Of a stretch of 64,000 nt of DNA, positions 24,026-34,500 are shown piece by piece. Under the pieces are notes generated by a model, which did not search any database, was not told the DNA's origin, and saw nothing but the letters and a program-made list of their open reading frames with translations. The stretch comes from Halobellus limi (GTDB lineage Archaea > Halobacteriota > Halobacteria > Halobacteriales > Haloferacaceae), in contig NZ_CP031311.1 in assembly GCF_004799685.1 (NCBI RefSeq), forward strand, positions 1,674,001 through 1,738,000, in the 5' to 3' direction. How positions within the stretch are numbered: position 1 is the first letter of the stretch; every line of letters begins with the position of its first letter. The position numbers and the translations under genes are program-made.

Positions 24026-26164
24026 ATGGAATCGGGGAAGAAGTCTCTCGAGGAACTCGTGACTGCAGGGGTGTTCCACGTCCCTGAGTACCAGCGTTAT
24101 TACTCATGGACTGAGCTGGAGTGGGATGATCTCTGGACCGATCTTTACACGCTCCCGAAAGGCAAACAGCACTACTTTGGGACGTTCATCATTCAGGAGA
24201 CGAAGGACAGGAAGACTGGCGGTACTGATGGAAGCTACGGTGGGTCCTCTGAGAAGCGAATCAATCTACTGATTGACGGTCAGCAGCGGCTCACCTCTCT
24301 CGCACTTCTGGTAAAGTCTATGACCGAGCAACTGGAAGTCCTCGCTCCACAGACGGACCACGAAGAGGAAATCCTCGATGACGTAGAAGAGATGCGAGAG
24401 ACCCTCCACGTTGAGGATAATATCTACCAGCTCGAACTTCTCGACGAGGAGGACAACGACTACCTTGAGCGGGTCATCGATGGACGCAACGTCCCCGACC
24501 CGGAGCGGCCGTCGCAGCGGAAGATGATCGATGCGAAGGAGTTCTTCGACGAACGCATCTCGGAGCTAACAGAGTCTCCAGAAGCTGTCCCTATCGAGGT
24601 TGCAAACGAACTCAAACAGCTCTGGGAGACCATCTTGAAACTCGAATTGATGGTGTATGTCGTCGATGCTGGCAGCCCAGAGAAAGCGACACTCATCTTC
24701 GACAGCGTCAACGACCGGGGGAGATCTCTCTCCACGTTCGATAAGACGAAGTCGTTCTTGATGCGTATGGCCTATCTCGCGGCAGAGGAAGAGAGCGAAG
24801 CATACAGTGCTATCCGACGGATTCGGCAGGAGTTCGGGGAGATGTATAATTACCACCAGACGATGCTGGAGTCCCCGTATGTCGGCGATATCAGCGATGA
24901 CGCAGTCCAGCGATACCACTTCATCTCCTTCTTCGACTGGTCAACTTCGGAAGAGCATAGCGACCCGACCTTCCTCGACGAATTGAAATCGAACGTGCGG
25001 ACGCTCCGGATGGAAGACCCGGAGGAATGCTTAGAGTACATCACCAACTACACCAGCAGCCTTGAGCGCGGGTTCAAAGCGCTGGCAGACATCCTCGACC
25101 GGACTGGCGATGGCGGACCCGATGACTTGATTGACCGCATTCACAAGCTCCGACACGCAACAAAGTTCTATCCCATCTTACTCAAAGCGTGGCCCAACTT
25201 TGACGACGAAGAGCGGTACGAGCTGTTGAAAGCAATTGAGACCTACATCTTCAGGGTATATTCGATTGGGAATCACCGGAGCCATACGGGTGAGTCGAGC
25301 CTCTACATCCGGGCAAGGGATCTTGACGAGGAGAGTCCTCTCGACGTTTGGGTCAGTGAGATTGCGAATATCATGAAGAGATACGAGGATGATTCTCAGT
25401 TCAGACGTTCGCTGAGGTCATCGAACCTGTACTCGAAAGTAACCTCACAAGACCTCCGCTACCTCTTCTACTTCTACAACCAACACCGGGCAGCCAAGGA
25501 GAAAGAGAAGGGGAGTATCTCGCTAGCAGAAGCGATGGGGAGTGACTATACTGTCGAACACATCTGGCCTCAGACTCCCGATGAACTACCACTCGAAGAC
25601 GCAGGGGAATATCCGAGCCCAGAAGCCCGATACGAGGCGTACGTCGATCGGCTGGGGAACCTGACGTTGGCGAGCGGGTCGTGGAACTCGAGCTGGGGTA
25701 ACGCTCCGTTCGAAACGAAGCGTGATGAAGGATATCCGAACTCGAAACTCTGGGTACAGTCGGATGTCGGCGAGAACTATGAGGAGTGGTCAGTCGAGAA
25801 TATCGAGGACCGCGAGGAGACCCTTATGGACTTCGTGTTCGAACACTGGCCTACCCCCGAGACGCGACTCGGCGGAATCGAAAATCCGACTGATGCAATT
25901 GAGGTTCTCACCCACGAGGAGCGGTACGTCCTCCGGGCACTATGCGAGAACGAGAGCGGCGCAGTGAGGCGCGTCATCCACCGACAAGTGAGTTCATTAC
26001 CTGATTCTCCATTCGAGAACCCTGAATCGGCCGGGAAAGAACGGGGCAATGTCGGCTCGATCCTTGGCCGCCTTCGCAGCGTTGGGTTGGCTGAACGGAA
26101 TAAACATACATGGTACCCCAGCGAGGAAGCGATTTCAGCGAATGTGTCCCTCCCGGCGGCCTAA
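24026..26164 (+). CDS. GmrSD-like DUF262-DUF1524 endonuclease
   Basis: Start ATG 24026 (MESGKKSLEELVTAGVFHVP) is preferred to an unlikely upstream extension from 23912. 712 residues. The DUF262 (ParB-like) part has VPEYQRYYSW (about 18-27) and LLIDGQQRLTSLALL (about 83-97), the nucleotide-binding DGQQR signature. The DUF1524 HNH nuclease part has VEHIWPQTP (about 511) and RLGNLTLASGSWN (about 540), including the HxxP and N-containing motifs. A short helical C-terminal domain follows. Fused GmrS-GmrD proteins are type IV restriction enzymes that use NTP to cut modified phage DNA; BrxU is a BREX-linked relative. Here it stands directly upstream of a BREX locus, in the same direction, 254 bp away, which fits a complementary role. 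Confidence 0.9.
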   Translation: MESGKKSLEELVTAGVFHVPEYQRYYSWTELEWDDLWTDLYTLPKGKQHYFGTFIIQETKDRKTGGTDGSYGGSSEKRINLLIDGQQRLTSLALLVKSMTEQLEVLAPQTDHEEEILDDVEEMRETLHVEDNIYQLELLDEEDNDYLERVIDGRNVPDPERPSQRKMIDAKEFFDERISELTESPEAVPIEVANELKQLWETILKLELMVYVVDAGSPEKATLIFDSVNDRGRSLSTFDKTKSFLMRMAYLAAEEESEAYSAIRRIRQEFGEMYNYHQTMLESPYVGDISDDAVQRYHFISFFDWSTSEEHSDPTFLDELKSNVRTLRMEDPEECLEYITNYTSSLERGFKALADILDRTGDGGPDDLIDRIHKLRHATKFYPILLKAWPNFDDEERYELLKAIETYIFRVYSIGNHRSHTGESSLYIRARDLDEESPLDVWVSEIANIMKRYEDDSQFRRSLRSSNLYSKVTSQDLRYLFYFYNQHRAAKEKEKGSISLAEAMGSDYTVEHIWPQTPDELPLEDAGEYPSPEARYEAYVDRLGNLTLASGSWNSSWGNAPFETKRDEGYPNSKLWVQSDVGENYEEWSVENIEDREETLMDFVFEHWPTPETRLGGIENPTDAIEVLTHEERYVLRALCENESGAVRRVIHRQVSSLPDSPFENPESAGKERGNVGSILGRLRSVGLAERNKHTWYPSEEAISANVSLPAA

Positions 26165-26195
26165 TCCATTCCTAAAAGGCTGTTTCAGATGGTGA

Positions 26196-26216
26196 ACTTA
26201 CAGAACTTCCATTAGT
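26196..26216. repeat. Island palindrome copy 7
   Basis: Half-sites ACTTACAGA and TCCATTAGT with spacer ACT. It lies in the 254-bp gap between the DUF262 gene and brxA, about 200 bp upstream of the BREX operon start. The same gap has a CCCCCGGGGTGCTA word (about 26248-26261) also present near 20114. Confidence 0.5.
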
Positions 26217-26418
26217 TCGAGATTCGGCCCGCTGCAGGCAAACCCACTCCCCCGGGGTGCTAGGTATCAAAGTTTCAAGCGACGACTGACACCGCACGCA
26301 AGTACCATCATCGGCAACGATTGCTTGGAAGTTGGGGCGTGGCATCGTCGGAAGACTCCGCCATTCCGGCTCAGATACTCCCTATCAAATAAGTGCCACC
26401 GCTGGGTGGAGTCCTATA

Positions 26419-27261
26419 ATGACTCTTCGTGCTGACGGGGAGGGAGATACTCTTCCATCACTTGACGCGAGGTTTTCTCGAAAAGAGGTATCGATGGCAC
26501 TTACGATGTGTGGCCTGCTGGTAGATAAGGCTGAGCAGATTTCTCAGCTCTATACGCGTCACCGCGACTGGACGGTCGTCGAAGAGAGATGGGAGACTGA
26601 ACGATATGACGACCGGAGTACCCGAGACAGTTCGAAGAAGATCTATCGGGTTCTCAGCTCGCGATTTAAAACCGCTCGCTCGAACCTGCCCGCTATCACC
26701 AAACTCCCCTCCGTCTTTGACCAGTGTACGAACCACCGGGACAAAGCGCAGGTACTCTACTTTTATCTGCTTGAGGACGACCCGCTCGTCAAGTACACCA
26801 TCCACCGATACGCGAATCGAATGAGACAGATGGGTGTGGGTGGACTCGATTTCGAGCAACAAACGGTCGAGCGCTTATTGAACGAATTCCACTACGACGA
26901 CGGTAGTGAGTTCGATTACGCGGACTCGACCACACGTCGCTGGGGCGAAGGGTTCCGGTCAGTGATGCGGGAGATCGATGTTCTGGAATCCCAACAGGAG
27001 TTGCACGGACAGGTTCCAAACGTGGGAACTGTCCCGCTACTGGTAGCATCGGGCTATTCGTGGGAGACTGGCGAGAAGGATTGGTTGACGCTACCTGTCG
27101 GTTGGCTCTATCTCTTCCAGCCCGAGCAGTATTGGGGTTCGCTGGCTGAGCGCCTTGGGAACCATCCGAGCTGGGAGGCGAGTGGAATTCACGGTGAGTT
27201 ACGACTACAACCGGTTGACCAGACATATGGGTGGGCAGAGTCTGGGGAGGCAGTAGAATGA
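26419..27261 (+). CDS. brxA: BrxA-like first gene of the BREX operon
   Basis: ATG 26419 (MTLRADGEGDTLPSLDARFS) is preferred to the longer frame from 26332; 280 residues. The protein is helical, with FSRKEVSMALTMCGLLVDKA near the start, and DKAQVLYFYLLEDDPLVKYT in the middle, compatible with the DUF1819 (BrxA) pattern of a small helical DNA-binding protein. It is longer than the usual BrxA of about 200 residues. Its identity rests mainly on position: first gene, 4-base overlap (ATGA at 27258) with a BrxC-type ATPase. In other BREX systems BrxA is needed for protection and binds DNA. Sequence similarity alone would not have convinced me. Confidence 0.65.
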   Translation: MTLRADGEGDTLPSLDARFSRKEVSMALTMCGLLVDKAEQISQLYTRHRDWTVVEERWETERYDDRSTRDSSKKIYRVLSSRFKTARSNLPAITKLPSVFDQCTNHRDKAQVLYFYLLEDDPLVKYTIHRYANRMRQMGVGGLDFEQQTVERLLNEFHYDDGSEFDYADSTTRRWGEGFRSVMREIDVLESQQELHGQVPNVGTVPLLVASGYSWETGEKDWLTLPVGWLYLFQPEQYWGSLAERLGNHPSWEASGIHGELRLQPVDQTYGWAESGEAVE

Positions 27262-30200
27262 CTGGTGAGGACTGGTTCTCGGCCGATGTCGGCAGCGATT
27301 TCGAGGAATCGGTCCGAATCGATCGCGAGGATGATGAACGCGACCACCGGTTGGAATCGATTGATACGTACCACGTAACAGGGGAAGCTGAGGACTTCCT
27401 GACCGACTTCTTCGCTCGACTCCTCGGCCGGTCGGAGGATATGCGGTCCGGTGCCAACTACTGGCTCTACGGCTACTACGGCAGCGGCAAGAGCCATCTT
27501 CTCAGTGTACTCCGTGGGCTGATGGATACGGAGTGGCTCCAGCAGCAGGATGCCGTCTGGAGCGAGTTGGCCGATGGTCGTGATCTGGGAGGCCTCGAAG
27601 CCACGTGGACCGCGATTCACGACGAGTACGAGGTCATTCCGGTTTCGGTGAACCTGCTGAAGTACCAAGGCCAGAAGGAACGTAGCTTCAGCGAGATCGT
27701 CCTCCGGGCGGCGCACACCTCCGAACGACTCACCGGCGTCGAGGGAGGCCTCTCACCACAACAGGACGTTGCCTACTTCGAGGATTGGTACCGGACGACC
27801 GATGCGTGGCCGGAACGGACCGAGCACGCCCGGACGGCCTTAGAAGGCACCATAGATAGCCCCGAGAGGTACGAGTGGCTGGATATTCAGCAGTACCGAG
27901 CCCTTGCAGATGCCGTTCTTCCGACGCTCATCGAGAAAGAGACCGGGACTGCAGACGGGTTGGACGACCTGACACCCTCGGACCTCGACCCTGAAGCGAT
28001 GGTTGGTCGGCTAGAAGAGCTCCGGAGCGAGCGTGAAGCAGAATCAGATCGGCCTGTGAAGCTCGTCCTGCTGCTGGACGAGGTGAGTCTCTTCATCGGG
28101 ACAGACTTCGACCGGCTGACAGAGCTTCAGACCCTCGCGGAGAACATCGACGAGATCGGCGACGGCGATATTCAGATGGTTGCGACTGCGCAGGCCAAAA
28201 TCGAGGATGTACAGCCGATGTTCGCGGCCCGGGGCGCAGATTTCAGTATCGTAAAGGACCGGTTCCCACATCGGTTCGGTCTACCCAGTCGACACGTTGG
28301 GGAAATCGCAACCCAGCGCTTGCTGAAAAAGACCGAAGCCGGCCGAGGTGAAACCGAACGCATCCTTCGGGAGACGAGCAACGAGCCGGAGGCACTCCTC
28401 GTATTCACCGGGATTGAACAGAATACCGAACCTCCATTGGACGATATCGACCGTGAGTTACTCATCGACTTCTATCCGTTCCTCCCGTACCAGCCAGCGC
28501 TGTTCCTCGAGATTCTCTCCAACCTCCGTCAGGAGGCGAACGACCCTGCGAAATCTATCTTCTCTGGAACCGCCCGCGCGATTCTAGCCCTCGTCCACGG
28601 ACTCCTGCAGGAGTGGATGGAAGAGGATGTACACGAAGAGACTCACGTCGTCTCGCTGGTCGACTTCTACGATCTAATCGAACCGGAGCTCGATGACATC
28701 ACACCTCGAGACGTAGAGGTGGTCGAGGAGATTGAGGAGCAGTTCAACGAGGGTAAGCTGGAGGCAACGGATGTGGACGTTGCCAAGGCGGTTCTACTGC
28801 TTCAACACGTCCCTGATACGATTCCAATGACTGAGCGGAATCTCGGTGTCGCCGTGCTGAGCGATCTCGACGGTCCGACGCAGTTCCAGATGGAGAATCG
28901 TGTCGAGGAGTCACTCCAGCGCCTCCGGAAGTTCATCCGACCGTCCCACGACGAAGTGGGTCCCAGATACACCTTCGCGAATCAGGAGGAACGGGAAATC
29001 TACGAGGAGACGGAGACGAACCTCGAGACGCCAGAGTGGGACGCGATTCTCGAAGCTGTCGACCAGTACCTCTGGGAGGATATCGCCCGCGACCTTTCCC
29101 TCCCGACATCTGCCGAATACGGTGATACGGGAGAGCAGTATCCGGTCCGGTATGAGTTCAGTATCGACGGTGTCGAGCTTGAGTCGACCATCGATGCCGA
29201 TGACGCACTTGATGTCACCATCGCGGTCGAGGGACTGTCTCCGGACGGAGCCCCTTCGAGCCCCGCTGACGATCCGCTGGAGTGGACAATCGGAGGAGAG
29301 GGCCTCAACGATCTCCGAGACAGCCTCATCGAGTGGTGGTCGCTCCGAGCGGCGGTCGGCGACCATACGCTCCCCCAATCCGTAGAACGCGACCTCTCAG
29401 AACGTGCTTCTCGAGCCCGGAGCAAAATCGTCGAGGCACTTAAGAGCGGAACATTCGCGGTGAAGGACCGGACAGATATTCACGGTGTCACTACTGCCGT
29501 CGGGAAGTACGTCGGGGTCCGCTATCCGGATGACTTCCATCCGGTGATGCTCCAAATAGGGAAGGAACACCTACAGGAACTCCGCGGGCTGTCGGCACAA
29601 GACCCGCTTCCTAATTGGGCTCGGCAAATTGAGGTTGCAACGGAGGTTCCGGAGACGCATGGTGGATCGATTCAGAACAACGTCCGTGCCTTCACCGGCC
29701 AACAACTGAAGCAGAGCGGGGGGACCCTCGCGATGGCCACGATTCTCGACGGAATCGTCGATCGGAAAGCCATCTACGAAGGAGCGCGGCCAGCCCTCTG
29801 CGCAATCATCTGGGGGCTCTGTAGAAAGGGCGATTTCCTCCCCGTCGACGAGACCGGCGACTCCGTCGAACTTGATGCCGTAATCGACCTTGACGAACTG
29901 ACCACTACCCGGCTCAAAATCGCTTCAGGAGATGGAGTTCGTTCGGCCCTCGAGAAGGGAGGCTACATCGATACCACCGAAACCGTCCCCGATGGTATCG
30001 TCAGGCTTCAGGGGGCAAATGAAGCGCTGGAGAGTCGTCTCAGCAGCCTCAAAGAGGACGTGGAGCTGGTTGCCGACAGTGACGTACAGACCCAGCCCGT
30101 TCGTGGACTGCTGGAATCCTTTGCCGAGACACTCGAACGGGAGCGCCGAGAGGCGAGCGAGCGGCGAGAGGCGGTGAAGTCCGGCGACACGGACTGGGCG

Positions 30201-30941
30201 GAGACGGTCGAGAACACCAGTGCAGCACAGGAGTGGTACGAGGACGCCAAGGAGGTGTGGGACCTCCGATTGCCCGCACTGGCGAAGTTAGACACACTGC
30301 TCGTTCTCGCCGAGCAGCCCTTCGGATGGCTCACTGACGACTGCGAGACGGCCAGTCAGGCCCTTCGGGACGGTATCGAAGCGTTCGATGGTGAGTGGTG
30401 GACCCACGACGGTTGGGACAGATTCAACGACGCCAGAACCGTCTCACCCTCGCTTGAGGATACTATCGAGGATTCGTGGGAAACGTTCGAGAACTCGGGT
30501 ATCGCTACACTCGTAGATGAGCTCCGAGCACATCCTTGGCTGCGCCCGGCCACAGAGTTTGAATCGAATGTTCGGCCTGCGTTCGAGAACGAGTACCTCA
30601 CGCCACTCCGTCGTGTCACGAGGTGGTACGATGGCCTCTCGGAAGCAGTAGCACTGGTGACGGGAGGAACGACCGACTCCGAGGCGGATGACTTCGTCCG
30701 GGCGACGAACACACTCGTCGACAGGGAACCGCTCGATGCCATAGCGACCGACGACGTGACAGCGTTGCAAGCAACGTTCGAGGACCTCTGTAGTATCGTC
30801 GGAGATCGAGAACCCTCCGGTGTCACGGCTATCGGTCTGCTTCCAGCCGATCGAGACTCTGTCGAATCCGAACTCGAACGACTAGCCGAGCGACACGAGT
30901 TGAGTATCGAACGGACGGAGGCGGGGGTGATCATTCGATGA
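27258..30941 (+). CDS. brxC: BrxC/PglY-type large ATPase
   Basis: Start 27258 by the ATGA overlap with brxA; 1227 residues. Walker A YGYYGSGKSHLLSVL (about 71-85) and Walker B KLVLLLDEVSLFIG (about 266-279) mark the P-loop domain; FPFLPYQPALFLEI-like sequence (about 412) and a long helical C-terminal body follow. This arrangement is that of BrxC/PglY, the big AAA+ ATPases of BREX that assemble on DNA and are required for both methylation and phage blocking. The following brxB starts inside its stop codon (30938). A second BrxC-type gene lies one gene downstream; two such ATPases are a hallmark of the type 5 BREX described in haloarchaea. Confidence 0.9.
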   Translation: MTGEDWFSADVGSDFEESVRIDREDDERDHRLESIDTYHVTGEAEDFLTDFFARLLGRSEDMRSGANYWLYGYYGSGKSHLLSVLRGLMDTEWLQQQDAVWSELADGRDLGGLEATWTAIHDEYEVIPVSVNLLKYQGQKERSFSEIVLRAAHTSERLTGVEGGLSPQQDVAYFEDWYRTTDAWPERTEHARTALEGTIDSPERYEWLDIQQYRALADAVLPTLIEKETGTADGLDDLTPSDLDPEAMVGRLEELRSEREAESDRPVKLVLLLDEVSLFIGTDFDRLTELQTLAENIDEIGDGDIQMVATAQAKIEDVQPMFAARGADFSIVKDRFPHRFGLPSRHVGEIATQRLLKKTEAGRGETERILRETSNEPEALLVFTGIEQNTEPPLDDIDRELLIDFYPFLPYQPALFLEILSNLRQEANDPAKSIFSGTARAILALVHGLLQEWMEEDVHEETHVVSLVDFYDLIEPELDDITPRDVEVVEEIEEQFNEGKLEATDVDVAKAVLLLQHVPDTIPMTERNLGVAVLSDLDGPTQFQMENRVEESLQRLRKFIRPSHDEVGPRYTFANQEEREIYEETETNLETPEWDAILEAVDQYLWEDIARDLSLPTSAEYGDTGEQYPVRYEFSIDGVELESTIDADDALDVTIAVEGLSPDGAPSSPADDPLEWTIGGEGLNDLRDSLIEWWSLRAAVGDHTLPQSVERDLSERASRARSKIVEALKSGTFAVKDRTDIHGVTTAVGKYVGVRYPDDFHPVMLQIGKEHLQELRGLSAQDPLPNWARQIEVATEVPETHGGSIQNNVRAFTGQQLKQSGGTLAMATILDGIVDRKAIYEGARPALCAIIWGLCRKGDFLPVDETGDSVELDAVIDLDELTTTRLKIASGDGVRSALEKGGYIDTTETVPDGIVRLQGANEALESRLSSLKEDVELVADSDVQTQPVRGLLESFAETLERERREASERREAVKSGDTDWAETVENTSAAQEWYEDAKEVWDLRLPALAKLDTLLVLAEQPFGWLTDDCETASQALRDGIEAFDGEWWTHDGWDRFNDARTVSPSLEDTIEDSWETFENSGIATLVDELRAHPWLRPATEFESNVRPAFENEYLTPLRRVTRWYDGLSEAVALVTGGTTDSEADDFVRATNTLVDREPLDAIATDDVTALQATFEDLCSIVGDREPSGVTAIGLLPADRDSVESELERLAERHELSIERTEAGVIIR

Positions 30942-31519
30942 CGAGCAAGCGTCCCCTCCACGACTTCACCGAACGTCTCGCACAGTTCGCAGATGGTCGA
31001 CGAGGGATTCGAAACCCGTTCGTGATCGTCCCGGTCAAGCCGAAATTCGAGCGGCGTGTTGCGGACCGACTCGCAATCTGGGCAGAGAATCCACACGAGA
31101 CCGACAGCTTCCCCGAGAACGGGACGGTGCAAATCCTTCGACTCGACGAACTACTCGTTGAAACCGACGTGTTCGAACTCGCTGTTGACCTCGGTGAGCA
31201 AGCGGACCCCGAGAGCATCGAGGATACACTCCAAGATACGCTCGCCTCGGAACTCGTTGAGGAGATGGTCGCGCGAATCGACGCTCCCGGTGAGCAACGA
31301 CACGTCGTGCTCCTGACTCACCTCGGGAGTCTGTATCCGTTTACGCGGGCGTCTGAACTTCTTGATGAGCTTGACCGGCGGAACGTCCACTCGACGATCG
31401 GCATCCCGTTCCCCGGTGATATCGTCGGCGGGAAATTGAGCTTCTTCGGCGAGGAATCGCGGAACTACTACCCGGCCCACCAGATCGATGGTCGGATTGA
31501 GGGGGTGCATCTCCAATGA
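30938..31519 (+). CDS. brxB: BrxB (DUF1788-like)
   Basis: A 193-residue protein (MTSKRPLHDFTERLAQFADG) coupled to both neighbours by 4-base overlaps at 30938-30941 and 31516-31519. NPFVIVPVKPKFERRVADRL (about 28-47) and later HVVLLTHLGSLYPFTRASEL and GIPFPGDIVGGKLSFFGEE match the DUF1788 layout: an alpha/beta fold with a lid reading LYPFxRxSxLL and a final GxxxFFG. BrxB is a small core BREX component without known enzymatic activity, thought to scaffold PglZ and PglX. Length is normal for the family. Confidence 0.9.
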   Translation: MTSKRPLHDFTERLAQFADGRRGIRNPFVIVPVKPKFERRVADRLAIWAENPHETDSFPENGTVQILRLDELLVETDVFELAVDLGEQADPESIEDTLQDTLASELVEEMVARIDAPGEQRHVVLLTHLGSLYPFTRASELLDELDRRNVHSTIGIPFPGDIVGGKLSFFGEESRNYYPAHQIDGRIEGVHLQ

Positions 31520-34500
31520 GCGATACACGAATCCACGACATCTTCCAGCAGTCTCCGACACGGGAACTCGAAGAGGTACAGAAGGTCAACGCACGTGAGC
31601 GAGCACAGAACGACGTTCGCGAGTTCTACGAAACCGAGAGTGCTCGGCATGTGCTCACGACGCTCGGGGCATTGGTGGACAAATATCCCCACGAGGACCC
31701 TCGATTCCTCTATATCTCGGCCACTTTCGGGTCCGGGAAGACCCACCTCCTGAAACTCATCGGATTCGCTGCCGATTCGGAGTCCGAGTTCGCTGACTTC
31801 GGTGAAGAACTGGCGAATCGGTGGCCGGGATTCCAGTCGCTTCGACAGAGCATCGCGGACTCGCATGTCGACCGCCTGAAGCCGGTCTTCCTCAACCTCC
31901 TCAACCGGGATGCATCTCAGGAGCCACCGCTTCCCTATCTCATCTACGAGTCGATCGGCCGTGAACTCGGCTACCCTACAGATCCGAACTGGCTACTCGA
32001 GTGGGCGTGGCAACTCGACATGAATCACGGGGACTGTTGGGAGCAGTTGCAGGAGCTCGAATACGCCGAAGAAACGTTCGACGAAGTCTACGACGAGCGG
32101 GCGATGCTTCGGAGTTGGCTCTACGAAGCCGTGCCGACCCTCGACGACTCTCCCTACACGTCACCCGACGAAGTGAAAGCGTCAATCGACGAGGCCGAAG
32201 TAGAAGTCGATCCGGACGAGTTCGACCCATCGGAACTCGTCGAGCGAATCGAGGAGGCACAGGACGCCCTGAGCACCCCGGACACGGAGACCGAACTGCT
32301 ACTGGGTCTCGACGAGGTCGCCCTATTCATCGGTGATGGGCGACACCGCTACCGTGAATTCCAAGAGACGATGGAAGCGCTGACGAAGCTCGGCGTCGGT
32401 CCGAATCCTCCCATCATCGGCACGGGACAGTATCCGATCGAACGTATCCACGGTGAGTTCGAGGACAGCGACGTTACCCAACAGCCGTGGTACGGGGCGC
32501 AGGAGCCACTCGAAGGTGCCGACACGGAAATCATCGTCAGGAAGCGGTGGCTCCAGAAGGACTCGGCGGGATCGACGGCCGTCGAGTCGGCGCTCGCCAA
32601 ACTTCCCGACCTCTCACTGGAGTCGTACTCGGACATCGTCGGAGCCGATCCGAACTCGGTCGAATCCTACCCCTTCCGCGAGTACGACCTCGCGCTCCTT
32701 CGGAGGGTCATCCAGCAACTGATGCCCAGAGGACGCGTGACCGAGGAAGAATACGTACAGGGCCGGGCTCTACTCATTCTCGTCCGGTCGCTGTTCACAC
32801 GGTTCGAGTGGGGTGAGAAATCCGTCGGTGCTGTGGTCACGTGGGACGAACTCTTCGATCTGCTCGTCGATGAAACGACCTACGTCCCGCTGTGGGTGCA
32901 GGAGATGGTCGACAACAAGCTCGTCCCCTCGGCGGACGGTGACGAGGACGCCTTCTCGGTCCGTGTCGCGAAGGCCCTCTATCTCCTGAATCAGGTCCGG
33001 TCCGACGTTCCATCGACTCCAGCGAACCTCGCCCGCCTGATGGTTGATGCGACCGATGCCTCGTTGGAGACGGTCCACGAGGAGGTCGAGACGGCACTCA
33101 CGGAACTCGTCGAGGATCGAAAGGTGTTGACCGAGACGAACGACCGCGGCGACGAGGAGTACCTGCTCGTCTCCGAGGAGCAGGAGGACATCCTGACTCG
33201 AGCGAAGCGACGTGCTGGGGAGTTGCCGTCCCACCGGATCGGGGCGAAGTTGGCGACGTACCTGCAGGACGGGAGTGAGCTTCTCCTCGCAGACAGCAGC
33301 CGACACGACGTGAACTTCGAAGGGGAGCGACAGGTCCCGCTACGATTCGCGTATTCGATTCTCGACCCGATCGAACGCGCACCGACCCCGGAGTTCGACG
33401 CGATTCGTGTTCGATTGGTCGCAGACCGGCCCGACACGGTGGCGGAACAGGTCGAGGAATGGCAGTCGACGAACGAAGGGCGGGATGGAGGTGAACACGT
33501 CCTCGTGGCGGTCGACGTTCCGGAGTCGACGGTCGAACGGTTGCGGGACGTGATGGGGATGCAGGAGGTACTCACGAAGGAGAACGAGACACATCCCGAC
33601 TTGGAGGCCGACCACCGCGACGAGCAACGAGCGCTCGAATCCACGGTGCGAGAACACCTCAGCGACGCCGACGTGTACACGCCCACGGGCAGCACGAAGG
33701 GACGCTACGAGGACGTGTTCGAACAGATCGTGGTGGAGCAGGTGCAGGCCGTATTCGGCCAGTCCCGGTACGTCCTGACGAACGGAATCCGGCAGGTCGA
33801 GGCCGCGAAGCAGATGGCACAGTTCTTCCGCGGCGTCGACGAGTGGCCGCTCTCCGGTGAGGACGCTATCACACTCGGTGTCGATACCGAGCGCAGAGAA
33901 CTCGTCGATGGATGGTGTCGCGACTTCCTCGACGAGTACGAGAACCAGAAGTCACTGCGAGGCGAGGACCTCCTCGCTCAAACCACCCAACGGGGTGGGA
34001 CGTATCGAGGTACACCGCACGAGTCGATCTCGGCGCTCCTCATCACACTCGCGACTGCAGACGAAATCGCCCTCCGTCGAGACGACGATTACGTCACCGA
34101 CCCCGAGGCGATTGGTCGAGCGGTCCGCAACAAGACCGACATCACTGACGTGCAGATCCGTTTCGAGTCTCTCGGGGGAACCGACCCCGACCAGATCCGA
34201 CGGGTCGTCGAGACAGTAACGGGAGAGTCGCCCTCCGGGACCGACCCCGACGAGTGGCTCGCAGAGCTGTCGGACTGGGTGACCGGGAACAGCGTCCTCG
34301 TGAAGCTGGTCTTCCGAGGAGTCGGACGAGAGTTCGGGAACGGCGCTTCGCTGACCGAACTCGAGAACGCGATCGAGCCTGCACTCGGGGGAGACGAACT
34401 CGATACAGAGGACTTCTCGACGGAGGAGATCGAGACGCAAGCCGACCGGTTTGCGCGAGCGAAAGCCCTGTTCCAACAGGACGACGAGGGCCAGACGCTC

